In this document: positions 11,338 to 19,987 of the stretch, in pieces
Numbering within the stretch: position 1 is the first letter of the stretch
Layout: each line of letters begins with the position of its first letter
Origin: CAWEQW01 sp963811365
Lineage (GTDB): Bacteria > Actinomycetota > Actinomycetes > Propionibacteriales > Nocardioidaceae
Direction of reading: 5' to 3'
DNA: 64,000 nucleotides
Assembly (NCBI GenBank): GCA_963811365.1
Contig: CAWEQW010000009.1
Coordinates: 248,001-312,000, forward strand
The notes under the pieces: model-generated
Seen by the model: only the letters and a program-made list of their open reading frames with translations
What the model was told of the DNA's origin: nothing
The model's database searches: none
Made by a program: the position numbers and the translations under genes

Positions 11338-12817
11338 CGCGTGCCGGCCTCCGGGCGGTGGTGCGCGGTCGCCTCGGCCTCGAGCTCGTCGCGCTCGCCG
11401 GCGTGCCAGCTGCGTCTCGGCGTCGACGTCGATGCCGCGGGCGAGCACCCAGTAGAGGATGCCGGAGACGGGCAGCCCGACGAACAGCGAGAAGTCCGCG
11501 CCGTCCGGCGCGTTCGCCACCGGGCCGGTGTAGATGCCGGTGCTGAAGAACGGCACCATCGCCGCGAAGCCGGCGAGGTAGGCCACGATGCCGCGCCAGC
11601 CCCACCGGCCGTAGATCCCGTGCGGGTTGAAGATCTCCGCGATCGGCGTAGTGCCCGCGTCGGACCAGGAAGTAGTCGACCAGGTTCACCGCCGTCCACG
11701 GGATGAACAGGTAGAGCACCAGCAGCAGGAAGTTCTCGAAGTTGGTCTAGGAACGACGTCGTGCTGATCAGGGCGAGCGACCAGCGAGATCAGCGCCGTG
11801 CACGCCGATCGTCACGACGCGGACGTTGAGCGTCGGCCGGATTCGCTTGAAGGAGTCCGAGGCGCTGATCATCGTCAGCGACCCGCCGTACAGGTTCAGC
11901 GCCGTCACCGAGACCAGGCCGAGCGGCGGAGAAGACCAGGATGATCGTCACCGAAGCCGGCGAAGACCCGGTTGCCGGCGCGTCAGCAGGCGAGGAGACG
12001 GTGTCGAAGTGCGAGCCGGCCCAGGCGGCGAGCGCCGAGCCGAGGCACATGATCCAGATCGCGCCGAGCCCCGAGCCGCCGTAGGTCCACCAGAACGTCT
12101 TGCGGACCGTGACGTCCGGCGGGAGGTAGCGGGAGTAGTCCGAGACGTAGATCGCCCAGCTGATCTGGTAGCCGGCGACGACGGAGTACTGCAGCAGGAA
12201 CGGCGTCAGGTCGAAGTCGCCCGAGGTCGAAGGAGCCGGCCGGGTAGTGCAGCGTGCAGATGACGATCGGTCAGGATGCCGAACAGCACCAGGAAGCCGT
12301 AGGTGAGCCCCCGCTCCATGCGGTGGATGAAGTCGTAGCCGATGACGGCGGCGACGACCGCGAGCACAGTGGTCGACCACGATCCACAGCTTGGTGCCGC
12401 CGTGCGCGGTGGCGTGCACGGCGTCGGCGGCCAGCAGGGTGTTGAAGACGTTGAAGCCGGCGTACTGCAGGTAGGCGAACAGCCAGACCAGGATCGCGCC
12501 GACGTAGCCGAACTGCGGTCGCGACTGGATCATCTGCGGCAGCCCGAGCTGCGGGCCCTGCGCGGAGTGCGCGGCCATGAAGAACGTGCCGGTGACCGTG
12601 CCGAGGACGACCGCGATCAGCGACCAGAGCAGGTTGCCGCCGGTCGTCACGCCGAGCACTCCGACGGCCAGGGTGGCGATCTGGGCGTTGCTCATGAACC
12701 ACAGCGGGCCCGAGGTGCCACAGCTTGCCGTGCCGCTCAGTCGAGCGGGACGTAGTCGATGGAGCGGACCTCGAGTGCGCTGCGCCGGCTGGTGGACTCC
12801 CCGGTGCTCACGGTCAT
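11334..12817 (-). pseudogene. NCS1 family nucleobase/allantoin-type permease, multiple frameshifts
   Basis: NCS1 (cytosine/purine/uracil/allantoin) permeases are 12-helix importers. In frame order: an N-terminus of about 25 residues ending in the family-typical SIDYVPLD; the first helices with AVGVLGVTTGGNLLWSLI and GPQLGLPQMIQSRPQFGY; a middle part with FLLQYSVVAGYQISWAIY and SDYSRYLPPDV; and the C-terminal end with PWTAVNLVDYFLVRRG and GLPVSGILYWVLARG. Together these are diagnostic of NCS1. At least five frame changes are needed to read through. ATG 12817 is preceded by GGAG. The gene sits between an agmatinase-family gene and an amidase, suggesting it imported their substrate. Confidence 0.75.
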
Positions 12818-12846
12818 GGGCCGAGCTCCCTTCGCGAGGCTGTCTG

Positions 12847-13806
12847 TCAGGTACCCTGTCGCGCCGGGGTCGAAGCCATCACCGAGACCAGGTCGTAGAC
12901 GACGTGCGAGGCCGCGATGCCGGTGACCTCGGCGTGGTCGTACGCCGGCGCGACCTCGACGACGTCGGCGCCCACGATTCGCAGACCCGACAGCCCGCGC
13001 AGCGTCGCGAGCAGCTCGCGCGAGGTGAGCCCGCCTGCCTCGGGCGTCCCGGTGCCGGGCGCCATCCCGGGGTCGATCACGTCGATGTCGACCGAGACGT
13101 AGACCGGCCCGGTGCCGAGCCGCTCGCGCATCGCGGCGATCACTCCGTCGAGGCCCAGCCGGTCGTAGTCGGTGCAGTGCACGGTGGCGTAGCCGAGCTC
13201 CGCGGTCTCGGCGAGGTCCGACTCGCCGTACAGCGGGCCACGGATGCCGACGTGCAGAGAGCGCGAGGTGTCGATGAGCCCCTCCTCGGAGGCCCGGCGG
13301 AACGGCGTCCCGTGCGTGTACGGCTCGCCGAAGTAGGTGTCCCACGTGTCGAGGTGCGCGTCGAAGTGCAGCACCGCCACCGGGCCGTGGACCCTGCCGA
13401 CCGCACGCAGCAGCGGCAGGGCGATCGTGTGGTCACCACCCAGCGTCATCAGCCGGCCGGCCGCGCCGAGCGCCGCGTCGGCCCCGGCCTCGATGTCCCG
13501 GATCGCCGCTTGGATGTCGAACGGGTTCGCGACGATGTCGCCGGCGTCGGCGACCTGCTGCACCGCGAACGGCGAGACGTCCTGGGCGGGGTTGTAGGGA
13601 CGCAGCAGCCGCGAGGACTGCCGGATGTGCGCCGGGCCGAACCGGGCGCCCGGCCGGTAGCTGACCCCGGCGTCGAACGGGACGCCCACCACGGCGACGT
13701 CGGCGCGGCCGACCTCGTCCAGCCGGGGCAGTCTCGCGAAGGTCGCGGGCCCGGCGAAGCGCGGCGTCGCCGTCGCGTCGACGGGTCCGACGGGTGGCTC
13801 GGTCAC
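12847..13806 (-). CDS. Agmatinase/arginase family ureohydrolase
   Basis: A binuclear manganese ureohydrolase of 319 residues, hydrolysing a guanidino compound to urea and an amine. Metal motifs are complete: GGDHTIALP (about residue 122), HFDAHLDTWD (about 146) and SVDIDVIDPGMAPGTGTPE (about 237). The DTYFGEPYTHGTPFRRA segment resembles guanidinobutyrase-like members, but agmatine, guanidinobutyrate or guanidine cannot be told apart by eye. GTG 13806 overlaps the acetamidase stop (GTGA). An NCS1 permease follows 29 bases downstream. The context of amidases and permeases points to nitrogen acquisition from amides and guanidino compounds. Confidence 0.88.
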   Translation of the reverse strand: MTEPPVGPVDATATPRFAGPATFARLPRLDEVGRADVAVVGVPFDAGVSYRPGARFGPAHIRQSSRLLRPYNPAQDVSPFAVQQVADAGDIVANPFDIQAAIRDIEAGADAALGAAGRLMTLGGDHTIALPLLRAVGRVHGPVAVLHFDAHLDTWDTYFGEPYTHGTPFRRASEEGLIDTSRSLHVGIRGPLYGESDLAETAELGYATVHCTDYDRLGLDGVIAAMRERLGTGPVYVSVDIDVIDPGMAPGTGTPEAGGLTSRELLATLRGLSGLRIVGADVVEVAPAYDHAEVTGIAASHVVYDLVSVMASTPARQGT

Positions 13807-14654
13807 CGTGCCTCCAGGTACTCGTCGCCGACCGCCCGGAGCCGGTCGTGCAGTCCGCCGTACGCGATCCGTTCCTCCAGCACCCACTTCGGCAGCTTGG
13901 CGAGCACCGTGTAGCTGGTGTCCACGACGTTGCCGGCCGGCGCGAGGCCGACCTGGCTGACCAGATGGTAGGCGTCCTCGAGCGGCCGGGCGTTGCCGGT
14001 GGTCATCAGGAACTCGTCGCTCTCGATGCGCGGGGAGACCGGAGCCCGCGCCGCGCAGACCTCGCCCTCGCCCTGCCGGGGGTGCCCGTCGCCGATCGAC
14101 AGCATCCCGCCCTCGACGTTGACGGGGAAGTACGCCGTGGTGCCGGCTCGCATCTCCGGAGTGTCCATGTTCCCGCCGTGCGCCGCGGGGGTGATGCTCA
14201 TCAGCACCTCGTTGGCGGCCGGTGCCACGCCGACGGTCCCGTGCATCGGGTCGAGCGGCAGCTCCAGCGAGAACCCTGACCGGCGGGCCCGGAACCGGCA
14301 GCCCCCCGCGTCCACGTCGACGTCGTACATCCGGACCCGCTCCTCGAGCGCGGGGTGCAGCATCGCCGTGGTGTGCGTCGCGGTGAGCGCCCCGAAGTGC
14401 GGGAAGGTGCCGGAGACGGCCCAGTCGCGGGCCGGCATGACCTCCACGAAGTGCACGGCCACGGTGTCCCCGACCTCGGCACCCTCGACCGCGATCGGAC
14501 CCGTGACCGGGTCGAGGAACGGGAACGCGCACACCTGGCTGGACAGCTCGGCGACGGTGCCCGGCGGCACGGTCAGCAGCGGCTCGCGACCTCCGAAGGC
14601 GCAGCCGAGCTGGTCGGGGGTCGGGTGCAGGGAGCGTACGTCGGGCATGCTCAT
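13803..14654 (-). CDS. Acetamidase/formamidase family protein
   Basis: FmdA/AmdA-type enzymes hydrolyse short aliphatic amides to ammonia and the acid. The 283-residue product shows family features: AVHFVEVMPARDWA, PLDPMHGTVGVAPA, SITPAAHGGNMDTPEM and YFPVNVEGGMLSIGDGHPRQGEGE, where the last block is highly characteristic. ATG 14654 lies four bases after a GGAGG; ATG 14648 is an alternative with ten-base spacing. The reading frame is open upstream into the remnant of an APC permease, so a fused product is formally possible. The stop overlaps the GTG of the ureohydrolase gene. Confidence 0.85.
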   Translation of the reverse strand: MSMPDVRSLHPTPDQLGCAFGGREPLLTVPPGTVAELSSQVCAFPFLDPVTGPIAVEGAEVGDTVAVHFVEVMPARDWAVSGTFPHFGALTATHTTAMLHPALEERVRMYDVDVDAGGCRFRARRSGFSLELPLDPMHGTVGVAPAANEVLMSITPAAHGGNMDTPEMRAGTTAYFPVNVEGGMLSIGDGHPRQGEGEVCAARAPVSPRIESDEFLMTTGNARPLEDAYHLVSQVGLAPAGNVVDTSYTVLAKLPKWVLEERIAYGGLHDRLRAVGDEYLEAR

Positions 14655-15029
14655 CGGACCTCCGAAGGGGCGGACTCGTCGAGTGAGCGACGGGCGACGT
14701 CCGGTGGCCACCAGGAACAGGAGGAGCAGCACACCCACCCCGAGCCAGAGGAAGCCGAGGTCCTGGGCGGCCACGTCCGCGTTGACCACGACATAGGCGA
14801 GGATCAGGAACCAGAGTGCCGGGGCGGTGAGGTGCCGCCCCCAGTCCCGGCCGCCGTTGCGGACGACGTCGTGCACGAAGACCGAGACGTGCACGACGAG
14901 GAACGCGGTCAAGGCCCCGAACTTGACCAGCGTGCTGAGCAGGGTGATGCCGTCGTCGCGCGAGGCCATGTAGAGACCCAACGCCAGCGACACCAGCGCC
15001 GTCAACAGCGTGGCGTTGACCGATGCCGA
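14655..15029 (-). pseudogene. C-terminal remnant of an APC-superfamily amino acid permease
   Basis: About 125 codons encode four hydrophobic helices ending a permease: VNATLLTALVSLALGLYM, TLVKFGALTAFLVVHVSVFV, APALWFLILAYVVVNADVAA and LGFLWLGVGVLLLLFLVATG. The VNATLLTALVSLALG pattern followed by a loop and LLSTLVKFGALTAF matches the C-terminal third of APC amino acid permeases. A stop in frame at 15030-15032 and unrelated sequence upstream show that the N-terminal two thirds are missing. No stop separates it from the downstream acetamidase. It was probably the importer for this catabolic cluster. Confidence 0.6.
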
Positions 15030-15124
15030 TCACGTCGCTCCCACCTCGTGCTGCCCGACCTGCATGACCGGGGCGCTGTAGGAGCGAACGAGGGAGGACG
15101 GGAAGCAGCGGGTCCGGCAACCGG

Positions 15125-15892
15125 TCAGCGGGGGAGCGGGGAGACCGGCAGCAGGTCCGGGCGCTTGCAGGTCTTGGGCCCCTCCTCGGGCACCCCGCGC
15201 AGCCGGCCCCAGGCCCAGGGCGCGAGGTGGCCGACCACCCACTGCAGCTCGGTGGCGGCCAGCCGCAGCCAGCCGGCAGCCGGGCTCTCCGGAGGCTCGG
15301 CGCGCCAGTCGCCGGCGTCGATCCCGACCGCCTCGGCGAGCGCTATCGCGATCCTGCGGTGCCCGTCCGGGTTGGCGTGCAGCCGGTCGTCGTGCCACAG
15401 CGCCGGGTGGCTGGACACGGGCTCCGCAGCCAGGTCGACCACTGTCGTCCCGTACCTCGCGCCGGCCTCGCGGACCACGCCGTTGAGGTAGGCGATGCGC
15501 GGGCGCAGCGCGACGGCGATCGGCGCGACCCGGGTCATGTCCGGCATCGTGAAGGTCAGCACCTGCGCGCCGGCCTGGTCGAGCGCGGCGTACATCCGCA
15601 GCAGGTTGGCGCGCATCCGCTCCCGGTCCAGCCGCGGCTGGAGGAGGTCGTTGACCCCGGCGACCAGCAGCGCCAGGTCGGGACGCAGCGCCAGCGCGGG
15701 ACTCAGCTGGGTCGCCAGCACCTCGTCGCTGGTCTGCCCGCGGACCGCGAGGTTCGCGTAGCGCAGGTCCGGCTCCCGGCGCGCGAGATGGTGCGCGAAC
15801 CGGTCCGCCCAGCCGACGTACGTCCCGTCCGGGCCCGGGTCCTCGAGACCCTCGACCGTGCTGTCACCGAGCGCGACCAGGCGGAACGTCAT
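15125..15892 (-). CDS. SGNH/GDSL hydrolase family protein
   Basis: A 255-residue esterase-like protein of the SGNH superfamily. Block I is ALGDSTVEG (residues 6-14, nucleophile Ser), block III reads VAGVNDLLQ, and the Asp-x-x-His pair lies in DDRLHANPDGHRR near residue 180. There is no signal peptide, so it is probably cytoplasmic. The C-terminal ~45 residues (WAWGRLRGVPEEGPKTCKRPD) are a polar tail beyond the core. ATG 15892 is chosen because the family motif begins within ten residues of it. It is divergent from the EACC1-caspase module. Substrate is unknown. Confidence 0.85.
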   Translation of the reverse strand: MTFRLVALGDSTVEGLEDPGPDGTYVGWADRFAHHLARREPDLRYANLAVRGQTSDEVLATQLSPALALRPDLALLVAGVNDLLQPRLDRERMRANLLRMYAALDQAGAQVLTFTMPDMTRVAPIAVALRPRIAYLNGVVREAGARYGTTVVDLAAEPVSSHPALWHDDRLHANPDGHRRIAIALAEAVGIDAGDWRAEPPESPAAGWLRLAATELQWVVGHLAPWAWGRLRGVPEEGPKTCKRPDLLPVSPLPR

Positions 15893-15981
15893 GAGGAGAT
15901 TCTGCAACGTGCGGGGCGGCGCCGCGCCGCGGACCCCGGCTGCGGAGGCGGTATGCCGGGACCGTCTGCTTTGGATGGCCC

Positions 15982-16007
15982 GTTCGGGTGGTCGACCTGG
16001 CCCGAAC
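15982..16007. promoter_or_regulatory. Dyad-symmetric candidate operator upstream of EACC1-caspase genes
   Basis: GTTCGGG (15982-15988) and CCCGAAC (16001-16007) form a 7-bp inverted repeat around a central GGTCGACC palindrome. It lies in the 169-bp space between the divergent SGNH hydrolase and the EACC1 gene, about 55 bases before the chosen EACC1 start. A repressor site or an mRNA hairpin are both possible. The regulator is not identified. Confidence 0.35.
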
Positions 16008-16061
16008 AGGTCGTGCGTGACAGCAGGGGATGCCCCCATCATCTTTACCGAGGGGACTGCC

Positions 16062-16442
16062 GTGCCGACCACCGCGCTCACGATCGAGGTCTTCGGGTCC
16101 GAGGGGGACCCGGAGCGACTCGACGAGGCCGTGCGCGGCCTGCGGGCCGAGCTGCTCGAGGCCCCGGTGGACTCCGTCAGAGCGCCGGCTGCCGGCCCCG
16201 CTCCCGAGGGCAGCCGGGCGGTCGGGGTCGCGGCCGTGGGCGCCCTCGTGGTCACTCTCAAGGGAACCGTCGAGCTCGTCGAGCAGGTGATGGGCATCGT
16301 CCGCGGCTGGTGGCGGCGCCGCCCCGAGCAGCGGTCGCTGAGGATCACGGTGGGCGAGCAGTCGCTGGAGCTCTCCCACGTCAGCGACGAGCAGCAGCAG
16401 CGGCTCGTCGACGAGTTCATCCGGCGCGTGGCCGCGGGGTGA
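16062..16442 (+). CDS. Effector-associated constant component 1 (EACC1) family protein
   Basis: A 126-residue protein matching the small EACC1 adaptors that accompany caspase and other effectors in actinobacterial conflict systems. Family-like features: an N-terminal strand TTALTIEVFGSEGDPERL, then LRAELLEAPVDSVRAPAAG, a central hydrophobic helix VGVAAVGALVVTLKGTVELV followed by WWRRR, and C-terminal VSDEQQQRLVDEFI. GTG 16062 has GAGGGG six bases upstream; GTG 16017 is a weaker alternative. The stop is three bases before the caspase gene start, so the pair is an operon. In these systems EACC1 is thought to couple or localise the effector; its biochemistry is not established. Confidence 0.8.
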   Translation: MPTTALTIEVFGSEGDPERLDEAVRGLRAELLEAPVDSVRAPAAGPAPEGSRAVGVAAVGALVVTLKGTVELVEQVMGIVRGWWRRRPEQRSLRITVGEQSLELSHVSDEQQQRLVDEFIRRVAAG

Positions 16443-16445
16443 GCC

Positions 16446-18611
16446 GTGGACGGGTCGCGGATCGCCCTCGTCGTCGCCACGGACGCGTACGACGACCCGG
16501 CGCTGCGGCGGCTGAGCTCGCCCATGTCGGACGCGGACGCCCTCGCCGGGGCGCTCGGTGACCCCGACCTCGGCGAGTTCGACGTGCGGGTGCTCCGCAA
16601 CCGGACGGCGCACCAGGTCAACCGCGAGCTCGAGGAGCTGCTCGCCGAGCGGTCCACGGCGGACTGTGTCGTCGTGCACTTCTCCTGTCACGGGCTCAAG
16701 GACGACGCGGGGGAGCTCTACCTGGCGGCGACGGACACCCTGCCGACCCGGCTCGCCTCCACCGCCGTCGACGCCGCGTTCGTGAGCCGGCTGATCCGAC
16801 GCAGCCGCGCCGGCCAGGTGGTGCTCCTGCTCGACTGCTGCTACGGGGGCGCGTTCGAGCGTGGCGTGGTTGCGCGCGCGGGAGGCGACGTGGACATCGG
16901 GGCCCGGTTCTCCCCGTCCGACCTCGGGGGCGGGCGCGGGCGCGCGGTCATCACCGCCTCGAGCGCCATGGAGTACGCCTTCGAGGGGTCGACGCTGGTC
17001 GACTCGGCCCTGCCGCGGCCGTCGGTGTTCACCAGCGCGCTGGCCGAGGGACTGAGGAGCGGTGAGGCCGACCGCGACCAGGACGGCCTCGTCAGCCTCG
17101 GCGAGCTCTACGACTTCATCTACGACCGCGTGCGCGCGGAGAACCCGCGTCAGACCCCCGGCAAGTGGGAGTACGGCACCCAGGGCGACTTCGTCATCGC
17201 CCGCAACCCGCACAGGCGGGTGCCCGCGGCAGCGCTGCCGGCCGCGCTCCAGGAGCTGGTGCACCACCCGTTCCCGCCCACCCGCCGTGGCGCGGTCGAC
17301 GAGCTCGCCCGGCTGGCGTCGGGGGCCAACCTGCCTCTGGCCGCGGCGGCTCGCGACCAGCTGCTGCGGATGCGCGACGACGACAGCCGCCAGGTGAGCG
17401 CCGCCGCCACCGCGGCCCTCGAGGGGCTGGTGGTCGAGGTGGCGCCGGATGAGGTGACCTTCGGCGAGGTCGCCGTCGGCTCCGCCGCGGAGCGGACCCT
17501 CGAGCTGCGGGGAGCACCGCTGGTCGAGACGACGCAGGCCGAGCCGCTGGACGACGGGGTGTCCGTGCGCCGCCGGGAGCGCAGGCTGGTCCTCCGCCTG
17601 GACACGTCCACGCCTCGGCCGGTGGAGACCGGCGTCGTGCTCACCGGACCCACGGGCGAGACCCGGACCGTCCCGGTGCGGGGACGGGTGGTGCCGAGCC
17701 CCGCCACCGCCTCGACCCCTGCGGCGCCGTCCGTCGGCGGCCGACGCCGAAGGGCCGCGCGAGCAGAGCGGCCGGTGCCGGCACCCGCGGCGTCGGGCAG
17801 GCAGGCCACCGAGGGCAGCCAGGCCGTCTGGCGGACGGGACGATGGGGCCCACCGGTCGGCATCGCCCTCGGGGCGCTCGCCACGTTCGGCACCCTGTTG
17901 CTGACCTGGACGCAGGGCGGCTACCGCCCGGTCGACGTGCTCGGCAACGAGAAGGGCACCGTGTTCCTCGTGCCCCTGCTGGTCCTGCTGGTCGGCGCGG
18001 CCGGGCTGGCCCGGGACGGCCGGTCCTGGTGGGCGCTCGGGCTGGTCTCCGGTGCGGCGGTCCAGCAGCTCATGTCGATCTTCCAGCTGCTGTCGCTGCC
18101 CTCGTGGGGCTGGGGCGCCTTCACCTGGGGCTACTGGCTGTCGTTCCTGACCCGCCTCGCGGTCGCGAACGGAGTCCTCCTGGCGGCCCACGCCGACCTC
18201 GTCGCGAGCCGACCACTGCGCCCGCGCCGCGACCTGCGCGCGTTCGCCGGGACCGCCGTCGCGCTCGGGAGCGGGCTCGTCGCGCTGCTGAACGGGATCG
18301 GCAAGAGCTGGAACACCTTCGTGTGGATCAACCTCGCTGCCAGCTGTCTGGTGATGGCGGTCGTGTCGGTCGCGGCAGGCCTGACGACCTTGAGCGATCG
18401 GCTGCGCCGGGTCGCGCTGCTCGCCGTGGCGGTGCTGTGCGGGCTCGCCGTGCTCGCCTCCCTGGTTCTCCAGGCGAGCAACGTCAGCGAGGACCCCGGG
18501 TGGGTCCGGATGCTGTGGCTTCAGTCGTTCGCGGCGGTGGGCACCATGGTCGGCGTGTGGATCAGCCTCAGCGGTGCGCCGGTGGCCGAGCCGGCGCCGA
18601 GCACCGCCTGA
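16446..18611 (+). CDS. Caspase-like (C14) peptidase with HEAT-like, Ig-like and C-terminal multi-helix membrane regions
   Basis: A 721-residue membrane-anchored caspase homologue. Residues 1-260 are the caspase domain: catalytic His82 in VVHFSCHGLKDD and catalytic Cys132 in VVLLLDCCYGGAF, followed by VITASSAMEYAFEG and a WEYGTQGDFVIARNP end typical of EACC1-linked caspases. Residues about 260-330 look like short helical (HEAT-like) repeats. Residues about 335-425 are a beta-sandwich with VTFGEVAVGSAAERTLEL, the pattern of Ig-like ASH/MSP-type domains. A Pro/Ala/Arg linker precedes about eight hydrophobic helices to the C-terminus. GTG 16446 lies three bases after the EACC1 stop. Inferred role: a proteolytic effector triggered on stress or invasion. 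Confidence 0.88.
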   Translation: MDGSRIALVVATDAYDDPALRRLSSPMSDADALAGALGDPDLGEFDVRVLRNRTAHQVNRELEELLAERSTADCVVVHFSCHGLKDDAGELYLAATDTLPTRLASTAVDAAFVSRLIRRSRAGQVVLLLDCCYGGAFERGVVARAGGDVDIGARFSPSDLGGGRGRAVITASSAMEYAFEGSTLVDSALPRPSVFTSALAEGLRSGEADRDQDGLVSLGELYDFIYDRVRAENPRQTPGKWEYGTQGDFVIARNPHRRVPAAALPAALQELVHHPFPPTRRGAVDELARLASGANLPLAAAARDQLLRMRDDDSRQVSAAATAALEGLVVEVAPDEVTFGEVAVGSAAERTLELRGAPLVETTQAEPLDDGVSVRRRERRLVLRLDTSTPRPVETGVVLTGPTGETRTVPVRGRVVPSPATASTPAAPSVGGRRRRAARAERPVPAPAASGRQATEGSQAVWRTGRWGPPVGIALGALATFGTLLLTWTQGGYRPVDVLGNEKGTVFLVPLLVLLVGAAGLARDGRSWWALGLVSGAAVQQLMSIFQLLSLPSWGWGAFTWGYWLSFLTRLAVANGVLLAAHADLVASRPLRPRRDLRAFAGTAVALGSGLVALLNGIGKSWNTFVWINLAASCLVMAVVSVAAGLTTLSDRLRRVALLAVAVLCGLAVLASLVLQASNVSEDPGWVRMLWLQSFAAVGTMVGVWISLSGAPVAEPAPSTA

Positions 18612-18635
18612 CGCGGCACAGTCCCGGCACGGGCC

Positions 18636-19457
18636 TCAGCGAAGCAGGCCCGCCGGATCCAGCACGGTGCCGTTCGGCGCCACCACCACGCCGACGACGC
18701 CGCGGCCGGCCAGCCGGTCGAGCAGGTCGGGGGCCATGCCGCCCGCGGCGACGAGCGCCGTCGCGCAGGCGTCGGCGACCGCGCCCGCCTGCGGCCAGGT
18801 GGCGGAGACCGCCAGCGCGCAGGTCGCGGAGGCCACCGTCGCGGGCCGGCGACCGGTGTGCGGGTCCACGACGTGCAGACCGCGCTCGGCGGTGCCGGAG
18901 GTCGCCACGACCCAGCGCGACGGTCCCGCCTCCAGGCGGAGCGCCCCGACGACGGCCGCGGGGTCTGCGGGGTTCGCGATCCCCACCCGCCACGGGGAGG
19001 CGGCGTCCGCCAAAGGCGAGCCGGAGACGACGAGGTCGCCCGCGGCGTTCACGACGTGGTCGGGCAGCCCGTGGTCGAGCAGCGCGTCGCTGGCCCTCTG
19101 GGCGGCCCAGCCCTTCACGAGCCCGGTGACGTCGGGACCGACGGCCGGCCCGCCCGGTCGCCAGCGAGGCGAGAAGTAGCCGTCCGTGAGCTCCTCCACG
19201 CCTGCGGAGAGCTCGACGAGCTCCGCGACGACGCGCGGGCAGTCGGCCACGCCCACGTCGCCGCGGAGCAGCCGGCTCGCCCACGAGTCCTGCTGCCAGG
19301 TGCTGAGCAGCTCGTCGGCGCGGTACAGCTGCTCGGCCGCGTCCGCGTAGGCCGACCGGAGCGCTGCGGGCGGCGCCGGGTCCCGGACGTCGAGGGTGAC
19401 GACGGTGCCCATCGTGCGGACCAGCTCGACCTGCGGGGCGGTGGCGGTCGAGGTCAT
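18636..19457 (-). CDS. apbE: FAD:protein FMN transferase
   Basis: ApbE transfers FMN from FAD onto a Thr or Ser of target proteins outside the cytoplasm. The 273-residue product has MGTVVTLDVRDP near the N-terminus, the nucleotide-binding GLVKGWAAQRASD (about residue 125) and VNAAGDLVVSGS, and the terminal ATALVAAGG region. No clear signal peptide is visible. ATG 19457 overlaps the stop of the FMN-binding protein gene (ATGA). That protein is its obvious substrate, so the three overlapping genes form one flavin electron-transfer unit. Confidence 0.9.
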   Translation of the reverse strand: MTSTATAPQVELVRTMGTVVTLDVRDPAPPAALRSAYADAAEQLYRADELLSTWQQDSWASRLLRGDVGVADCPRVVAELVELSAGVEELTDGYFSPRWRPGGPAVGPDVTGLVKGWAAQRASDALLDHGLPDHVVNAAGDLVVSGSPLADAASPWRVGIANPADPAAVVGALRLEAGPSRWVVATSGTAERGLHVVDPHTGRRPATVASATCALAVSATWPQAGAVADACATALVAAGGMAPDLLDRLAGRGVVGVVVAPNGTVLDPAGLLR

Positions 19458-19987
19458 CGCACGCCCGCCTTGTTCAGGGCCGACTGCAGCGAGGCCGCGT
19501 ATCCGGAGGAGGTGTACGACGCCCCGGAGACCGTGTCGATCCTGGCGCTCTGCGCCGCGAGGGCCTCGCGCCGCAGCTGGGGCTCCGCGTAGGAGCTGAG
19601 GTCGCTGGAGTGGCCGCCCTGCGGCATCGACAGCGCGGTCACGTCGGTGATCCGGCTGCCCTTGAGGGAGACCCGGACCTGGACCACGCCGTACCCGACG
19701 TTGTAGGCGTTGCCGGTCACCTGCCGGGTGACCGCGTGCTGCGGCGCGGCGGGCGAGGCCGCGTGCTTGTGCGCGGAGCTGCCGCCGGAGGACGTGCCGC
19801 CGGAGGACGCGGTGCCGGAGCCGCCGGCGGGAGCGGCCAGCGAGCTCCCGAGCGCGGGGCCGGGTGCCGGGGTGAGCGACGACCGGACGGTGACCAGCGT
19901 GCCGACGGCGGCGAGCATGCCTCCGAGGGCGAGCGCCCGACGGGTCCGGGTGCGCCGCTTGAGCGCGGACGGGGAGGGCGCGGTCAT
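19454..19987 (-). CDS. FMN-binding domain protein, exported, likely flavinylated
   Basis: A 177-residue protein with a basic N-terminus and a hydrophobic anchor (about residues 18-36), a long Ser/Gly/Ala linker, and a C-terminal FMN-binding domain as in NqrC/RnfG. The flavinylation motif region DTVSGASYTSSGY is at residues 151-163. The usual motif is SGAT; here the acceptor position is Ser157 (SGAS). It is coupled by ATGA overlaps both to the membrane reductase upstream and to apbE downstream. Inferred job: a membrane-tethered flavin carrier receiving electrons from the ferric-reductase-like protein. Confidence 0.85.
   Translation of the reverse strand: MTAPSPSALKRRTRTRRALALGGMLAAVGTLVTVRSSLTPAPGPALGSSLAAPAGGSGTASSGGTSSGGSSAHKHAASPAAPQHAVTRQVTGNAYNVGYGVVQVRVSLKGSRITDVTALSMPQGGHSSDLSSYAEPQLRREALAAQSARIDTVSGASYTSSGYAASLQSALNKAGVR

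Noticed and set aside
12847..15120. One 757-codon fusion covering ureohydrolase and upstream region
   Set aside because: The part before 13806 is a shadow of the acetamidase in another frame; the true gene starts at the GTG coupled to the acetamidase stop.
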